NCBI GenBank assembly: GCA_023228765.1
Contig: JALOAM010000059.1
Location: 1-16,845 of the forward strand
Source: Dehalococcoidia bacterium
Lineage (GTDB): Bacteria; Chloroflexota; Dehalococcoidia; UBA2979
DNA length: 16,845 bases
Direction: 5' to 3'
The position numbers and the translations under genes were made by a program. The notes under the pieces are model-generated. The model worked only from the letters and a program-made list of their open reading frames with translations, had not been told where the DNA came from and made no database searches. Numbering within the stretch: the first letter of the stretch is position 1; each line of letters starts with the position of its first letter. Shown in pieces: positions 1-6,639 of the stretch.

Positions 1-526
1 TGCCGTACACGGTGCCGCCGCGGCCGCCCGCGTCCGGCTTCGGGTGACGCGCCGCACCAGAGGACACGTTCACGATCCACCCCGCGCCACGCTCGCGCAT
101 GGAGGGCATCACGAGCTGGGCGAGGTGGAACGGGGAGTAGACCTGCACCTCCTGCATCAGGCGGTAGCGGCGCTCCGGGAAGTCCTGCACGGGGATGAAG
201 AAGGTGACCGCGGCGTTGTTCACCAGGATGTCCACCGGGCCGTAGATCCGGTTCGCCTCCGCGATGAGGTTCTTGCGGTCCTCCTCGTTGGAGAGGTCAC
301 AGCGGACCGCCGTCGCCTCGCCACCGGCCTCGCGGATGTTCTTCACAACACCGTTGATGGAGCCTTCGAGCGAGTGGTCGCCCTCGTTCAGCGTGCGCGC
401 GGAGACGATGACCTTCGCGCCCTCCATCGCGTACCGCGCGGCGATGGCCTCGCCGATGCCGCGAGAGGCGCCCGTGACGACAGCGACCTTGCCGGCGAGG
501 ACGCCGTTCATGTTGGCTTGAGGCAT
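1..526 (-). CDS. SDR family NAD(P)-dependent oxidoreductase (3' end outside window)
   Basis: Short-chain dehydrogenase/reductase; 175 residues are visible and the C-terminal part is cut off by the window edge. Seen: the Rossmann dinucleotide motif TGASRGIG at residues 18-25, an acidic CDLS at 76-79, the NNAA motif at 103-106, NVSSGAA with the likely catalytic Ser at 155/156, and VYG at 173-175. Tyr174 is therefore probably the Tyr of the YxxxK active site, with the Lys just outside. The start is ATG at 526, with GAGGG about 9 nt upstream; a second ATG at 511 is also possible. The helix that normally carries the catalytic-tetrad Asn reads EVQVYSPF, so Gln128 seems to stand in for it. Substrate cannot be told from sequence. 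It lies 79 nt downstream of tmk on the same strand and may be co-transcribed. Confidence 0.9.
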   Translation of the reverse strand, partial: MPQANMNGVLAGKVAVVTGASRGIGEAIAARYAMEGAKVIVSARTLNEGDHSLEGSINGVVKNIREAGGEATAVRCDLSNEEDRKNLIAEANRIYGPVDILVNNAAVTFFIPVQDFPERRYRLMQEVQVYSPFHLAQLVMPSMRERGAGWIVNVSSGAARHPKPDAGGRGGTVYG

Positions 527-574
527 AGGTGATGCCCTCACTTTCTCGTTCGTGTAGGGGTCGAGTGTGCCTCG

Positions 575-593
575 CGCGTTGTAGCACAACGCG
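575..593. other. 8-bp perfect hairpin between tmk and the SDR gene
   Basis: CGCGTTGT and ACAACGCG pair perfectly around an AGC loop. The hairpin lies 12 nt past the tmk stop and about 48 nt before the SDR start. No T-run follows on the minus strand, so a classical intrinsic terminator is not supported. It could be a weak attenuator or mRNA-end structure. Confidence 0.3.
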
Positions 594-605
594 GGGCGGA
601 GGGCG

Positions 606-1241
606 TCAGTCCCCCAGCAGCGGACGCAGCCGTTCGAGGATGGCGTGGGTGAGCTGCATCTCCGGCTTCGTCGCGTCCAGCACCAGCCACCGCCCCGGAT
701 CGGCGGCGGCCTGTTCGAGGAAGCCGCGGGCGACGTCCTGGTGGAACTCGAGGCCGGCACGTTCGAGGTAGTCGCGGCCCTTGCCGGTGCGGGCGAAGCC
801 TTGCTCCGGCGCGAGCTGGAGGAGGATGGTGAGCGCCGGTTGCAGGCCGCGGCTGCCGATGGCGTTGGCGGCGTCAACGAGGTCGCGCGGGAGGCCTCGG
901 CCGAAGTGCTGGTAGGCAACGGTGGAGGCGGTGAAGCGGTCACAGAGGACGACCGCGCCCCGGTCAAGGGCGGGGGAGATGACCTCCTGCACCAGTTGGG
1001 CGCGGGCGGCGTTGAAGATCAGCAGTTCCGCCTCGGGCGTGGGGGGCGCCTCGTCGTCGGTAGTGGCGAAGAGGGCCTCGCGCAGGCGCTCGCCGACGGG
1101 CGTGCCGCCGGGCTCCCGGCAGGTGATCACCTCGCGCCCTTCGCGCTGAAGCATGCGCGCGAGGGCGGCGATCTGCGTGGACTTGCCGGCCCCCTCGCCC
1201 CCTTCGAGGGTGACGAAGAGGCCGCGGTGCTGTGCGCTCAC
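606..1241 (-). CDS. tmk: thymidylate kinase
   Basis: dTMP kinase (ATP + dTMP to ADP + dTDP), needed for dTTP synthesis; cytosolic. 211 residues, the usual family length. Seen: P-loop EGGEGAGKST at 13-22, REPGGTP at 42-48 (dTMP-binding segment), CDRF at 100-103 with the conserved DR pair, and a LID-like stretch RTGKGRDYLERAGLEFH at 151-167. The start is GTG at 1241, preceded by GGAGG at good spacing; the P-loop near residue 15 agrees with it. The usual LDV/LDL before the LID reads LQL here, a mild deviation. It lies downstream of the R3H ATPase gene on the same strand, separated by a 65-nt gap that contains a palindromic repeat. Confidence 0.96.
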   Translation of the reverse strand: MSAQHRGLFVTLEGGEGAGKSTQIAALARMLQREGREVITCREPGGTPVGERLREALFATTDDEAPPTPEAELLIFNAARAQLVQEVISPALDRGAVVLCDRFTASTVAYQHFGRGLPRDLVDAANAIGSRGLQPALTILLQLAPEQGFARTGKGRDYLERAGLEFHQDVARGFLEQAAADPGRWLVLDATKPEMQLTHAILERLRPLLGD

Positions 1242-1262
1242 GCTACCACCTCCGCCTCTGAT

Positions 1263-1306
1263 CCCCTCCCCCAGAGGGGGAGGGGGCCGGAGCCGGAGGG
1301 GGAGCG
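1263..1306. repeat. GC-rich palindromic repeat, copy 1 of family B
   Basis: CCCCTCCCCC, an AGA loop and GGGGGAGGGG form a perfect 10-bp hairpin, followed by GGCCGGAGCCGGAGG. The same tail, GGGCCGGAGCCGGAGG, recurs at 12202-12217 after a related C-rich/G-rich arm pair. This fits a dispersed REP-like extragenic element. It fills the whole gap between the R3H ATPase gene and tmk and could form a structure in their shared transcript. Confidence 0.6.
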
Positions 1307-3052
1307 CTAGTCGTCGTCATCGCGCCACGGTAGGCCACGGTTCGGGGTTGCCGCCTCCCGCACCACCGAGACACGGCGGAAGGGGTCGCGGCCCTTCGAG
1401 ACCGAGCGGAGGCCGTGGCGAGCGATCAGCTCGTGCTGGAGTCGTCGGATGTAGGCGGTAGCGGGGGAGAGCTCGACCGCGGCGGCCCCTCGAAAGGTGA
1501 TCTCCGCAACGGCATCCTCCGCTTCCCTCAGCGCCAGCGTGGTCGGGTCCTCGCGACCGCCTTCGCCACGGAAGGCGAGGAGCTGTCGCTCGATCTGCTG
1601 GGCCGAGTTGTTCCGGAGGACGTAGATCGGGATGCCCCGCTCCTCCGCCTGCTTCAGGGGACCGGTACGCCGCCGGTAGTACGGGCGGAGCGTGAGGACG
1701 GCATCGGCGTCCCGCACGGAGTCCACGATGCGCGCCGCGGAGCGCGTCTCGTGGATCGCCTGCTCCAGGCGGCCACGGGAGATGCCGAACGGCAGGATGC
1801 GCTTCTCCGGACCGCCGGGGGCCGCCTGCACCTCGCGGGTGCGGGTGACCTCCGAGCGCGGCTCGAGGGGCTCCTCCGGGGTGGTACGCATGGGGACGCG
1901 CTCCACCTTCGTGACCTCGCCGTCATCGTTGGCGACGCGGATCTCCGCCTCCACCTCGTAGCCGCGGAGGAGGGCGTCCACGGTCTGGGCGACATCCTCG
2001 TGGATCGCGAGCGTGCGGAAGGACTGGATCTCGACGAGCACGTCGAAGGTCGGTGGGGCGCGACGTTCGAGGACGGTCTTCTGCGTGCCACGGCGGCGCG
2101 CCTCCTCGTCCGAGAGCGTCACGGACTCGATCCCGCCGATGAGGTCGGACAGCGTCGGGTTCTGCATGAGGTTGGACAGCGAGGTGCCGTGCGCGGTGCC
2201 GATGAGCTGGACGCCGCGTTCCGCGATCGTGCGCGCGGCCTCGGCCTCCTGCCCGGTGCCGATCTCGTCGATGACGACGACCTCCGGCGTGTGGTTCTCG
2301 ACGGCCTCGATCATCACCTCGTGCTGGAGGGCGGCCCGGGGAACCTGCATCCGGCGGGCGCGGCCGATGCCGTGGTGCGGGATGTCGCCGTCGCCACCGA
2401 TCTCGTTCGAGGTGTCCACGATGACCACGCGCTTCCCGAGTTCGTCCGCGCACATGCGGGCGACGTCGCGCAGCATCGTGGTCTTGCCGACGCCCGGCGG
2501 GCCGAGCAGCAGGATCGAGTGTCCGCCCTCGATGAGGTCGCGCATGACCTGGCCGGAGCCGGAGACGGAGCGTCCCACGCGGCAGGTGAGGCCGACGATG
2601 TGGCCTCGGCGGTTGCGGATCGCTGAGATGCGGTGCAGCGTCCGAGGGATGCCGCCACGGTTGTCGTCTCCGAACTCGGAGACCTGGGCGACGACCTGCG
2701 CGATCTCGGTGTCCTTCACCTCGACCTCGTCGAGATCGACCTCCTCGTCGCGGTAGCGCGCAGTGGGACGCCGACCAAGGTCGACGATCACTTCGATGAG
2801 GCCGTCGAAGCCGCGCGCGCGGAGCGGCTCGGCGACGCGTTCCGGCAGGATGCTGACCAGGAGTTCGATCTCCTCGCGCTCCTCCGGGGTCATCTCCCGG
2901 GGTGGTGGCGGGGGCTCGACGTGGGGTGCCGGAATCTCGGCCGACGCACGCGCCGAGAAGGGCGTGCCCGCGGCCGCGCGGGCGTCCTCGTAGTCCTCGT
3001 CCCCGTCCGGGTGGTCGTCACGATCGCGATAGCCGCGCGTGTAGTTGGTCAT
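1307..3052 (-). CDS. SpoIIIAA/Ycf45-like AAA ATPase with C-terminal R3H domain
   Basis: P-loop ATPase with a single-stranded nucleic-acid-binding R3H domain; 581 residues. Order: acidic, proline-rich N-terminal tail (1-55); helical domain (about 56-125); ATPase core with Walker A GPPGVGKTT at 184-192, a TSNEIGG motif at 214-220 and Walker B VVVIDEIG at 258-265; GTAHGTSL at 285-292 (sensor-like); a charged linker (about 365-415); a second alpha/beta domain (about 415-495); and an R3H-like end (about 510-563) containing RRLQHELIARHGL. This architecture matches the family shared by cyanobacterial and plastid Ycf45 and sporulation SpoIIIAA. Its biochemical role is not settled. No other sporulation gene is present, so a sporulation role is not supported. 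GGAGG lies about 13 nt before the ATG, a longish spacing. It sits 25 nt after the GNAT-like gene and before tmk. Confidence 0.9.
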   Translation of the reverse strand: MTNYTRGYRDRDDHPDGDEDYEDARAAAGTPFSARASAEIPAPHVEPPPPPREMTPEEREEIELLVSILPERVAEPLRARGFDGLIEVIVDLGRRPTARYRDEEVDLDEVEVKDTEIAQVVAQVSEFGDDNRGGIPRTLHRISAIRNRRGHIVGLTCRVGRSVSGSGQVMRDLIEGGHSILLLGPPGVGKTTMLRDVARMCADELGKRVVIVDTSNEIGGDGDIPHHGIGRARRMQVPRAALQHEVMIEAVENHTPEVVVIDEIGTGQEAEAARTIAERGVQLIGTAHGTSLSNLMQNPTLSDLIGGIESVTLSDEEARRRGTQKTVLERRAPPTFDVLVEIQSFRTLAIHEDVAQTVDALLRGYEVEAEIRVANDDGEVTKVERVPMRTTPEEPLEPRSEVTRTREVQAAPGGPEKRILPFGISRGRLEQAIHETRSAARIVDSVRDADAVLTLRPYYRRRTGPLKQAEERGIPIYVLRNNSAQQIERQLLAFRGEGGREDPTTLALREAEDAVAEITFRGAAAVELSPATAYIRRLQHELIARHGLRSVSKGRDPFRRVSVVREAATPNRGLPWRDDDD

Positions 3053-3071
3053 GCGGTGGGTCGAACCTCCG

Positions 3072-3090
3072 TCCCGGCTAACTGCCGGGA
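3072..3090 (-). other. hairpin overlapping the GNAT-like stop codon, just before the R3H ATPase SD
   Basis: TCCCGGC and GCCGGGA pair perfectly (7 bp, 5-nt loop). In the minus-strand transcript the hairpin spans the stop codon of the GNAT-like gene and ends next to the GGAGG SD (3066-3070) of the R3H ATPase gene. A role in translational coupling is possible but inferred. Confidence 0.35.
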
Positions 3091-4070
3091 ATTGCTATAC
3101 CCGCGCGGGCGAAGGCCTCGTCCCTGGCCTCCTCCCGGATCGGGTGGCTCACGCGGAGACAGAACAGCCCGTACTCCCCGGCTGGCTGAAGCCCAGCACG
3201 CCGCGCGGCATCTTCTGCCGCGGAACCGGAGACCACGAGTCCGAACAGATCGCCACCGCCGTCTCCCTGCCGCGAGGCAGGAGGCAGGCGCCGGCGGAGT
3301 TCCCAGAACAGGGCCTCCCCGGCCGCGGCGCCCTCCGGGTCCGCTTCCAGGGAGAACTGACCGCGGCTGGAGGAGCGGGCGGCGGCCCGGAGGCGCCCCT
3401 CCCGTTCCTGCACCAGGAGGGGCGGCGCGGCGCGGTCCACCCAGCGAGTGTCCTCCACGTCCTGCCATTCCTCCAGGGTCATCGCCATCGCCTCCCGGGC
3501 GGTCACCGGGTAGGCGCGGCTGTAGAGCGTGAACCGAGCGTGCGTATCCGCGGCCGTCGCCTCTCGGACGCCGGCGACGCCCTCCGGCGCGCCGGCAGCC
3601 ATGTCCGCGGCAGCACGGTCGCCCATCCACAGCCGTTCTTCCACAACGTGGCGGAAACCCGCCATGGGGGCAGCCTCGGCGGCGGCGGAGTCGACGGGCG
3701 TCCGGAGCAGCACACGCGTGACCTGTGCGTCACGCGCGGCGCGCGCTGCCTGGCGCAGGAGGTCCACGATGACGTCCGACACCGCATCCGGCGCACCAAG
3801 GCCGGGAGCGTCGATCAGCGTGTCGATCTGCCACGCCGTGCGAGAGAGCTCGCGGGCCGTCGCGATGCCTCGGATCTCGCGTCCACCGAGGGAGATCCAC
3901 ATGCGCCGTCCGAGGTGCAGCCACTGTTCGAGGGCCGCTGCGAGCGGGCGCGGGCTTTCATTGGAGACGCCGAGATGGTCGCGCGTGATGGCCAGGTTCT
4001 CGCGCACCTCCTCGTCGAACGTGACGAGGGCGACCAGGTCGGTCGGCCGGGGGGCGCGCGTGTCGGTCAT
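3078..4070 (-). CDS. tandem GNAT-like (acetyltransferase-fold) protein
   Basis: 330 residues. I read two acetyltransferase-like halves. The first half (about 40-148) goes from an edge strand RRMWISLGG through TAWQIDTLI to a helix DVIVDLLRQAARAARD, then TRVLLRTPVDSAAAEAAPMAGFR, ending in HVVEERLWMG; this is the usual GNAT order of strands 4-5, helices and the late 'GF' segment. The second half (about 166-307) begins GVREATAAD, a typical GNAT N-terminus, and ends RRAGLQPAGEYGLFCLRV. The classical acetyl-CoA loop (Q/RxxGxG/A) is not clear in either half, so activity is uncertain. The start is ATG at 4070, where family-like sequence begins; the frame is open further upstream to 4295 but that part overlaps pdxT. 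It lies 64 nt after pdxT and probably shares its transcript. The assignment is by fold pattern only. Confidence 0.6.
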   Translation of the reverse strand: MTDTRAPRPTDLVALVTFDEEVRENLAITRDHLGVSNESPRPLAAALEQWLHLGRRMWISLGGREIRGIATARELSRTAWQIDTLIDAPGLGAPDAVSDVIVDLLRQAARAARDAQVTRVLLRTPVDSAAAEAAPMAGFRHVVEERLWMGDRAAADMAAGAPEGVAGVREATAADTHARFTLYSRAYPVTAREAMAMTLEEWQDVEDTRWVDRAAPPLLVQEREGRLRAAARSSSRGQFSLEADPEGAAAGEALFWELRRRLPPASRQGDGGGDLFGLVVSGSAAEDAARRAGLQPAGEYGLFCLRVSHPIREEARDEAFARAGIAIPGS

Positions 4071-4134
4071 CACCACTCGCCCCCGCTGCCGGGACACTCC
4101 GCCCATCCGGGGCAGAGGGGCCCGAGAGGCGACA

Positions 4135-4794
4135 TCAGGAGGCCGTCCTCGCGGCACCTTCGGTGGCGTCAGTGACGGACGCCCGCGCTCGGCAGATGTC
4201 AGCGAAGTAGCGGTGCAGCCGCCGATCGTCCGTGAGTTCCGGGTGGAACGACGTGGCGAGCAGGTCCCCCTGCCGCGCGGCGACGATGCGGCCATCCGCC
4301 AGCGCCGCGAGGACCTCGACGCCTTCGCCGACGCGACGGAAGACGGGAGCGCGGATGAAGATCGCGCGAAGCGGGGGGCCCTCCAGCCCTGCGATGTCGA
4401 GGTCGGCCTCGAACGAGTCGACCTGGGATCCGAAGGCGTTGCGGTCCACCGTCATGTCCATGACGCCGATGGGCTCGCGGTCCAGCGCGGGCACATCGTC
4501 CGCGAGGAGGATCGCGCCGGCGCAGGTCCCCCACACCGGCAGCCCGCCGCGGATCCGCTCGCGGAGCGGCTCGAGCAGCTCGAAGGCGATCAGGAGCCGG
4601 GCGATCGTGGTGCTCTCGCCGCCGGGGATGACCAGCCCGTCGACATCATCGAGCTGGGCCAGTGTGCGCACCTCGACCGCGTCGACGCCACCCTCACCGT
4701 CCTCGCGGAGCATCGAGAGGTGTTCGGCGAAGTCGCCCTGCAGGGCGAGGACGCCGATCCGCAGCCGGTCGCCAGTTCGGTCGGTCGAAGGCAT
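4135..4794 (-). CDS. pdxT: pyridoxal 5'-phosphate synthase glutaminase subunit PdxT
   Basis: Class I glutamine amidotransferase that hydrolyses glutamine and channels ammonia to PdxS for PLP synthesis. 219 residues, slightly longer than usual because of an N-terminal addition and a C-terminal tail after about residue 203. Seen: LRIGVLALQGDFAEH at 11-25, PGGEST at 57-62, the nucleophile Cys91 in WGTCAGAI, and His184 and Glu186 in FHPEL, giving the complete Cys-His-Glu triad. The ATG at 4794 lies 9 nt past the pdxS stop, with GGGGG inside the end of pdxS acting as a possible SD, so translation is likely coupled. Confidence 0.97.
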   Translation of the reverse strand: MPSTDRTGDRLRIGVLALQGDFAEHLSMLREDGEGGVDAVEVRTLAQLDDVDGLVIPGGESTTIARLLIAFELLEPLRERIRGGLPVWGTCAGAILLADDVPALDREPIGVMDMTVDRNAFGSQVDSFEADLDIAGLEGPPLRAIFIRAPVFRRVGEGVEVLAALADGRIVAARQGDLLATSFHPELTDDRRLHRYFADICRARASVTDATEGAARTAS

Positions 4795-4803
4795 CCGGAG
4801 CTG

Positions 4804-5775
4804 TTAGTTCCCCCGTCCGGCGAGAAGTTGTTCCGGCGCCATCTGCGCCGTGGAGACGCTGAACATCGCGTCCAGCGGGATGTCGTTGGACACCTCCGCA
4901 ATGATCTGCGGGTCGTTGAAGTGGGTCACGGCCTTCACGATCGCGGAGGCCATGCGCGCCTGAGCGGCCCGCTGGCCCTCCAACGTGGGCTCGTTGAGGC
5001 CGGACTTGAAGATGCCGGAGCCGACGAAGACGCCCTCCGCGCCGAGCTGCATCATCAGCGCCGCGTCCGCGGGCGAGGCCACACCACCGGCGGAGAAGTT
5101 CACCACCGGCAGCTTCCCGTCACGGTGCACGCTGCTCAGCAGCTCGACCGGCACCTGGAGGTTCTTCGCGGCCACCCATAGCTCGTCCTCGCGCAGCGAC
5201 TGCACGTGGCGGATCTCGCCCTGGATCGAGCGCATGTGGCGGACGGCCTCCACGATGTCGCCGGTGCCGGCCTCGCCCTTCGTGCGGATCATCGCGGCGC
5301 CCTCGGAGATGCGCCGGAGCGCCTCACCCAGGTTGCGCGCGCCACAGACGAACGGCGCCTTGAACGGGTGCTTGTTGATGTGGTTCACGTCGTCGGCGGG
5401 CGTCAGCACCTCCGACTCATCGATGTAGTCGATCCCGAGGGCGTCGAGGATCTGTGCCTCGACGAAGTGGCCGATCCGGGCCTTCGCCATCACCGGGATG
5501 GAGACGGCCTGCTGGATCTCGCGGATCACGCTGACGTGGCTCATGCGCGCCACGCCACCATCGCGCCGGATGTCGGACGGCACCCGCTCGAGGGCCATGA
5601 CCGCGACGGCGCCAGCCTCCTGGGCGATCTCAGCCTGCTGGGCGTCCGTGACGTCCATGATGACGCCGCCCTTGAGCATCTGGGCCAGTCCGGCCTTGAC
5701 GGTCCACGTGGCGACCGTCCCGTCCGTGCCGTTGACCTCGTGCTTGCCGTTCGAAGAGTTGCCGTTGCTGGTCAT
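4804..5775 (-). CDS. pdxS: pyridoxal 5'-phosphate synthase lyase subunit PdxS
   Basis: Makes PLP from ribose 5-phosphate, glyceraldehyde 3-phosphate and ammonia from PdxT, as a dodecameric beta/alpha barrel. 323 residues. Compared with the usual numbering there is a 17-residue Asn/Ser/Gly-rich N-terminal extension; the key residues keep that offset exactly: Asp41 (family Asp24) in IMDVTDAQ, Lys98 (Lys81) in VMAKARIGH and Lys166 (Lys149) in IRTKGEAGTGD. The phosphate-binding segments NFSAGGVASPADA and GAEGVFVGSGIFKS are intact. The start is ATG at 5775 with GGGAG 4 nt upstream. An in-frame start at 5889 would lie upstream of the likely promoter and add unrelated sequence. First gene of the minus-strand cluster pdxS-pdxT-GNAT-R3H ATPase-tmk. 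Confidence 0.97.
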   Translation of the reverse strand: MTSNGNSSNGKHEVNGTDGTVATWTVKAGLAQMLKGGVIMDVTDAQQAEIAQEAGAVAVMALERVPSDIRRDGGVARMSHVSVIREIQQAVSIPVMAKARIGHFVEAQILDALGIDYIDESEVLTPADDVNHINKHPFKAPFVCGARNLGEALRRISEGAAMIRTKGEAGTGDIVEAVRHMRSIQGEIRHVQSLREDELWVAAKNLQVPVELLSSVHRDGKLPVVNFSAGGVASPADAALMMQLGAEGVFVGSGIFKSGLNEPTLEGQRAAQARMASAIVKAVTHFNDPQIIAEVSNDIPLDAMFSVSTAQMAPEQLLAGRGN

Positions 5776-5807
5776 GGTGCTCCCAGAGGATTGAGGATTC
5801 ACGGGCC

Positions 5808-5813
5808 ATTGTA
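5808..5813 (-). promoter_or_regulatory. candidate -10 box for pdxS
   Basis: On the minus strand the hexamer TACAAT (one change from TATAAT) lies 32 nt upstream of the pdxS ATG, giving a predicted short leader of about 25 nt. No good -35 is seen at 17 nt; TTGCTC occurs but about 22 nt away. It is the best sigma70-type -10 I noticed in this GC-rich window. Confidence 0.4.
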
Positions 5814-5901
5814 CCCCCAGCGGGCGGTGAGGGCGGAGCAACACACACCTCGCCGGGAAGCTCTCACCGCCACCAGCATCCGGCCTCATCGGAGACGGGG
5901 G

Positions 5902-5944
5902 AGACCCTCACCCCACCCTCTCCCGCTTCGCGGGCGAGGGGGCC
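5902..5944 (+). repeat. dispersed palindromic repeat, copy 1 of family A
   Basis: Starts AGACCCTCACCCC, then CCCTCTCCCGC-TTC-GCGGGCGAGGG (11-bp stem with one mismatch), then GGCC. A second copy of the same length lies in opposite orientation at 12032-12074. It sits between the divergent pdxS and phosphoesterase genes, so it cannot be a terminator for either. It fits a REP-like extragenic repeat family. Confidence 0.65.
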
Positions 5945-5961
5945 AGAGGTGGCCGGAGGCG

Positions 5962-6010
5962 GGAGGATACGTGCGGAGCGTGCGTCCAGCACGCACCGCA
6001 CGTATCCTCC
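5962..6010. repeat. 49-nt near-perfect hairpin directly upstream of the phosphoesterase gene
   Basis: Outer arms GGAGGATACGTGCGG and CCGCACGTATCCTCC pair over 15 bp; after one A/A mismatch, GCGTGC and GCACGC pair over 6 bp around a GTCCA loop. It ends 7 nt before the ATG at 6018. It could be an operator, a 5' mRNA structure, or a miniature repeat element. No SD is visible between the hairpin and the ATG; the only GGAGG lies in the upstream arm. Confidence 0.75.
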
Positions 6011-6017
6011 AGCCACC

Positions 6018-6605
6018 ATGGCCATCCCCGAACGCCGCTGGCGGGACGAGCACCGCTTCGACGACCCGATCCTCATCGGGCTCATCTCGGACACCCACGT
6101 GCCCGAGGCGCGTCGCGAGCTGTTCGAGGAGACCTACGCCGCCCTCCAGGGTGTCGACCTGATCCTCCACGGTGGGGACATGCACGACATCGTGGTGCTG
6201 GACTGGCTAGAGCAGCGCTGCGGCGTGCCGGTGCTGGGCGTCTGCGGCAACGGGGACGATGGGTCCTCCAACCGCACGGTCGCACCGGACGACCCACGCC
6301 TGCCGTACAACCAGGTCCTGCTCATCGGCGACCTGCGCATCGGGATGACACATGACTTCCCGGACCGCCCGATCCGCGGATCGGCCACCCTCGACGAGCG
6401 GATGGAGCGCCACTTCGGGGGCGCCGTCCACGTCGTGGTGGCGGGCGACACACATGTGCCGCTGGTGAAGATGTGGCAGGGGACGCTGGTGGTGAACTCC
6501 GGCTCACCCACGTACCCGCGGAACCTGAACACGCAGATGGGAACGGTCGGCTTCCTCGAGATCCGCGACGGCATCGTGGACGCCTGGATCGAGCAACTGC
6601 ACTAG
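6018..6605 (+). CDS. YfcE/MJ0936-like metallophosphoesterase
   Basis: Calcineurin-like phosphoesterase, 195 residues, with the compact single-domain layout of YfcE/MJ0936-type phosphodiesterases; the physiological substrate is unknown. Metal-site motifs: SDTH (Asp25, His27), HGGD (Asp54), GNGD (Asn78), MTHD (His112), and GDTHVP at 143-148 in place of the usual GHTH, then NSGSPTYPR at 160-168. The first His of GHTH, normally a metal ligand, is thus Asp144. I chose ATG at 6018: upstream codons run through the 49-nt hairpin and read as low-complexity sequence. There is no clear SD, so initiation may be leaderless or depend on the hairpin. Convergent with the DUF2283 gene, 34 nt apart. Confidence 0.9.
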   Translation: MAIPERRWRDEHRFDDPILIGLISDTHVPEARRELFEETYAALQGVDLILHGGDMHDIVVLDWLEQRCGVPVLGVCGNGDDGSSNRTVAPDDPRLPYNQVLLIGDLRIGMTHDFPDRPIRGSATLDERMERHFGGAVHVVVAGDTHVPLVKMWQGTLVVNSGSPTYPRNLNTQMGTVGFLEIRDGIVDAWIEQLH

Positions 6606-6639
6606 GGCCAGCAACGGCACTGGGGCCGGAGTGTGGGGA

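Noticed and set aside
1415..2626. Plus-strand open frame (403 codons) opposite the R3H ATPase gene
   Set aside because: Mirror of the Walker A/B coding sequence; no independent motif.
1307..3052. Sporulation gene (spoIIIAA) call
   Set aside because: The ATPase family is shared with non-spore-formers (Ycf45 type), an R3H domain is present, and no spoIIIAB-AH genes follow.
3529..5181. Long plus-strand open frame (550 codons) opposite the GNAT-like gene, pdxT and pdxS
   Set aside because: Antisense to clearly recognised genes; composition is Arg/Ser/Pro-rich, as expected for a shadow frame in GC-rich DNA.
5776..5889. N-terminal extension of PdxS by 38 codons
   Set aside because: It lies over the candidate promoter, reads as unrelated sequence, and the ATG at 5775 has an SD and suits the family.
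5949..6017. Upstream in-frame ATG for the phosphoesterase at 5949
   Set aside because: The added codons translate the 49-nt hairpin and repeat flank; conserved sequence begins only after 6018.
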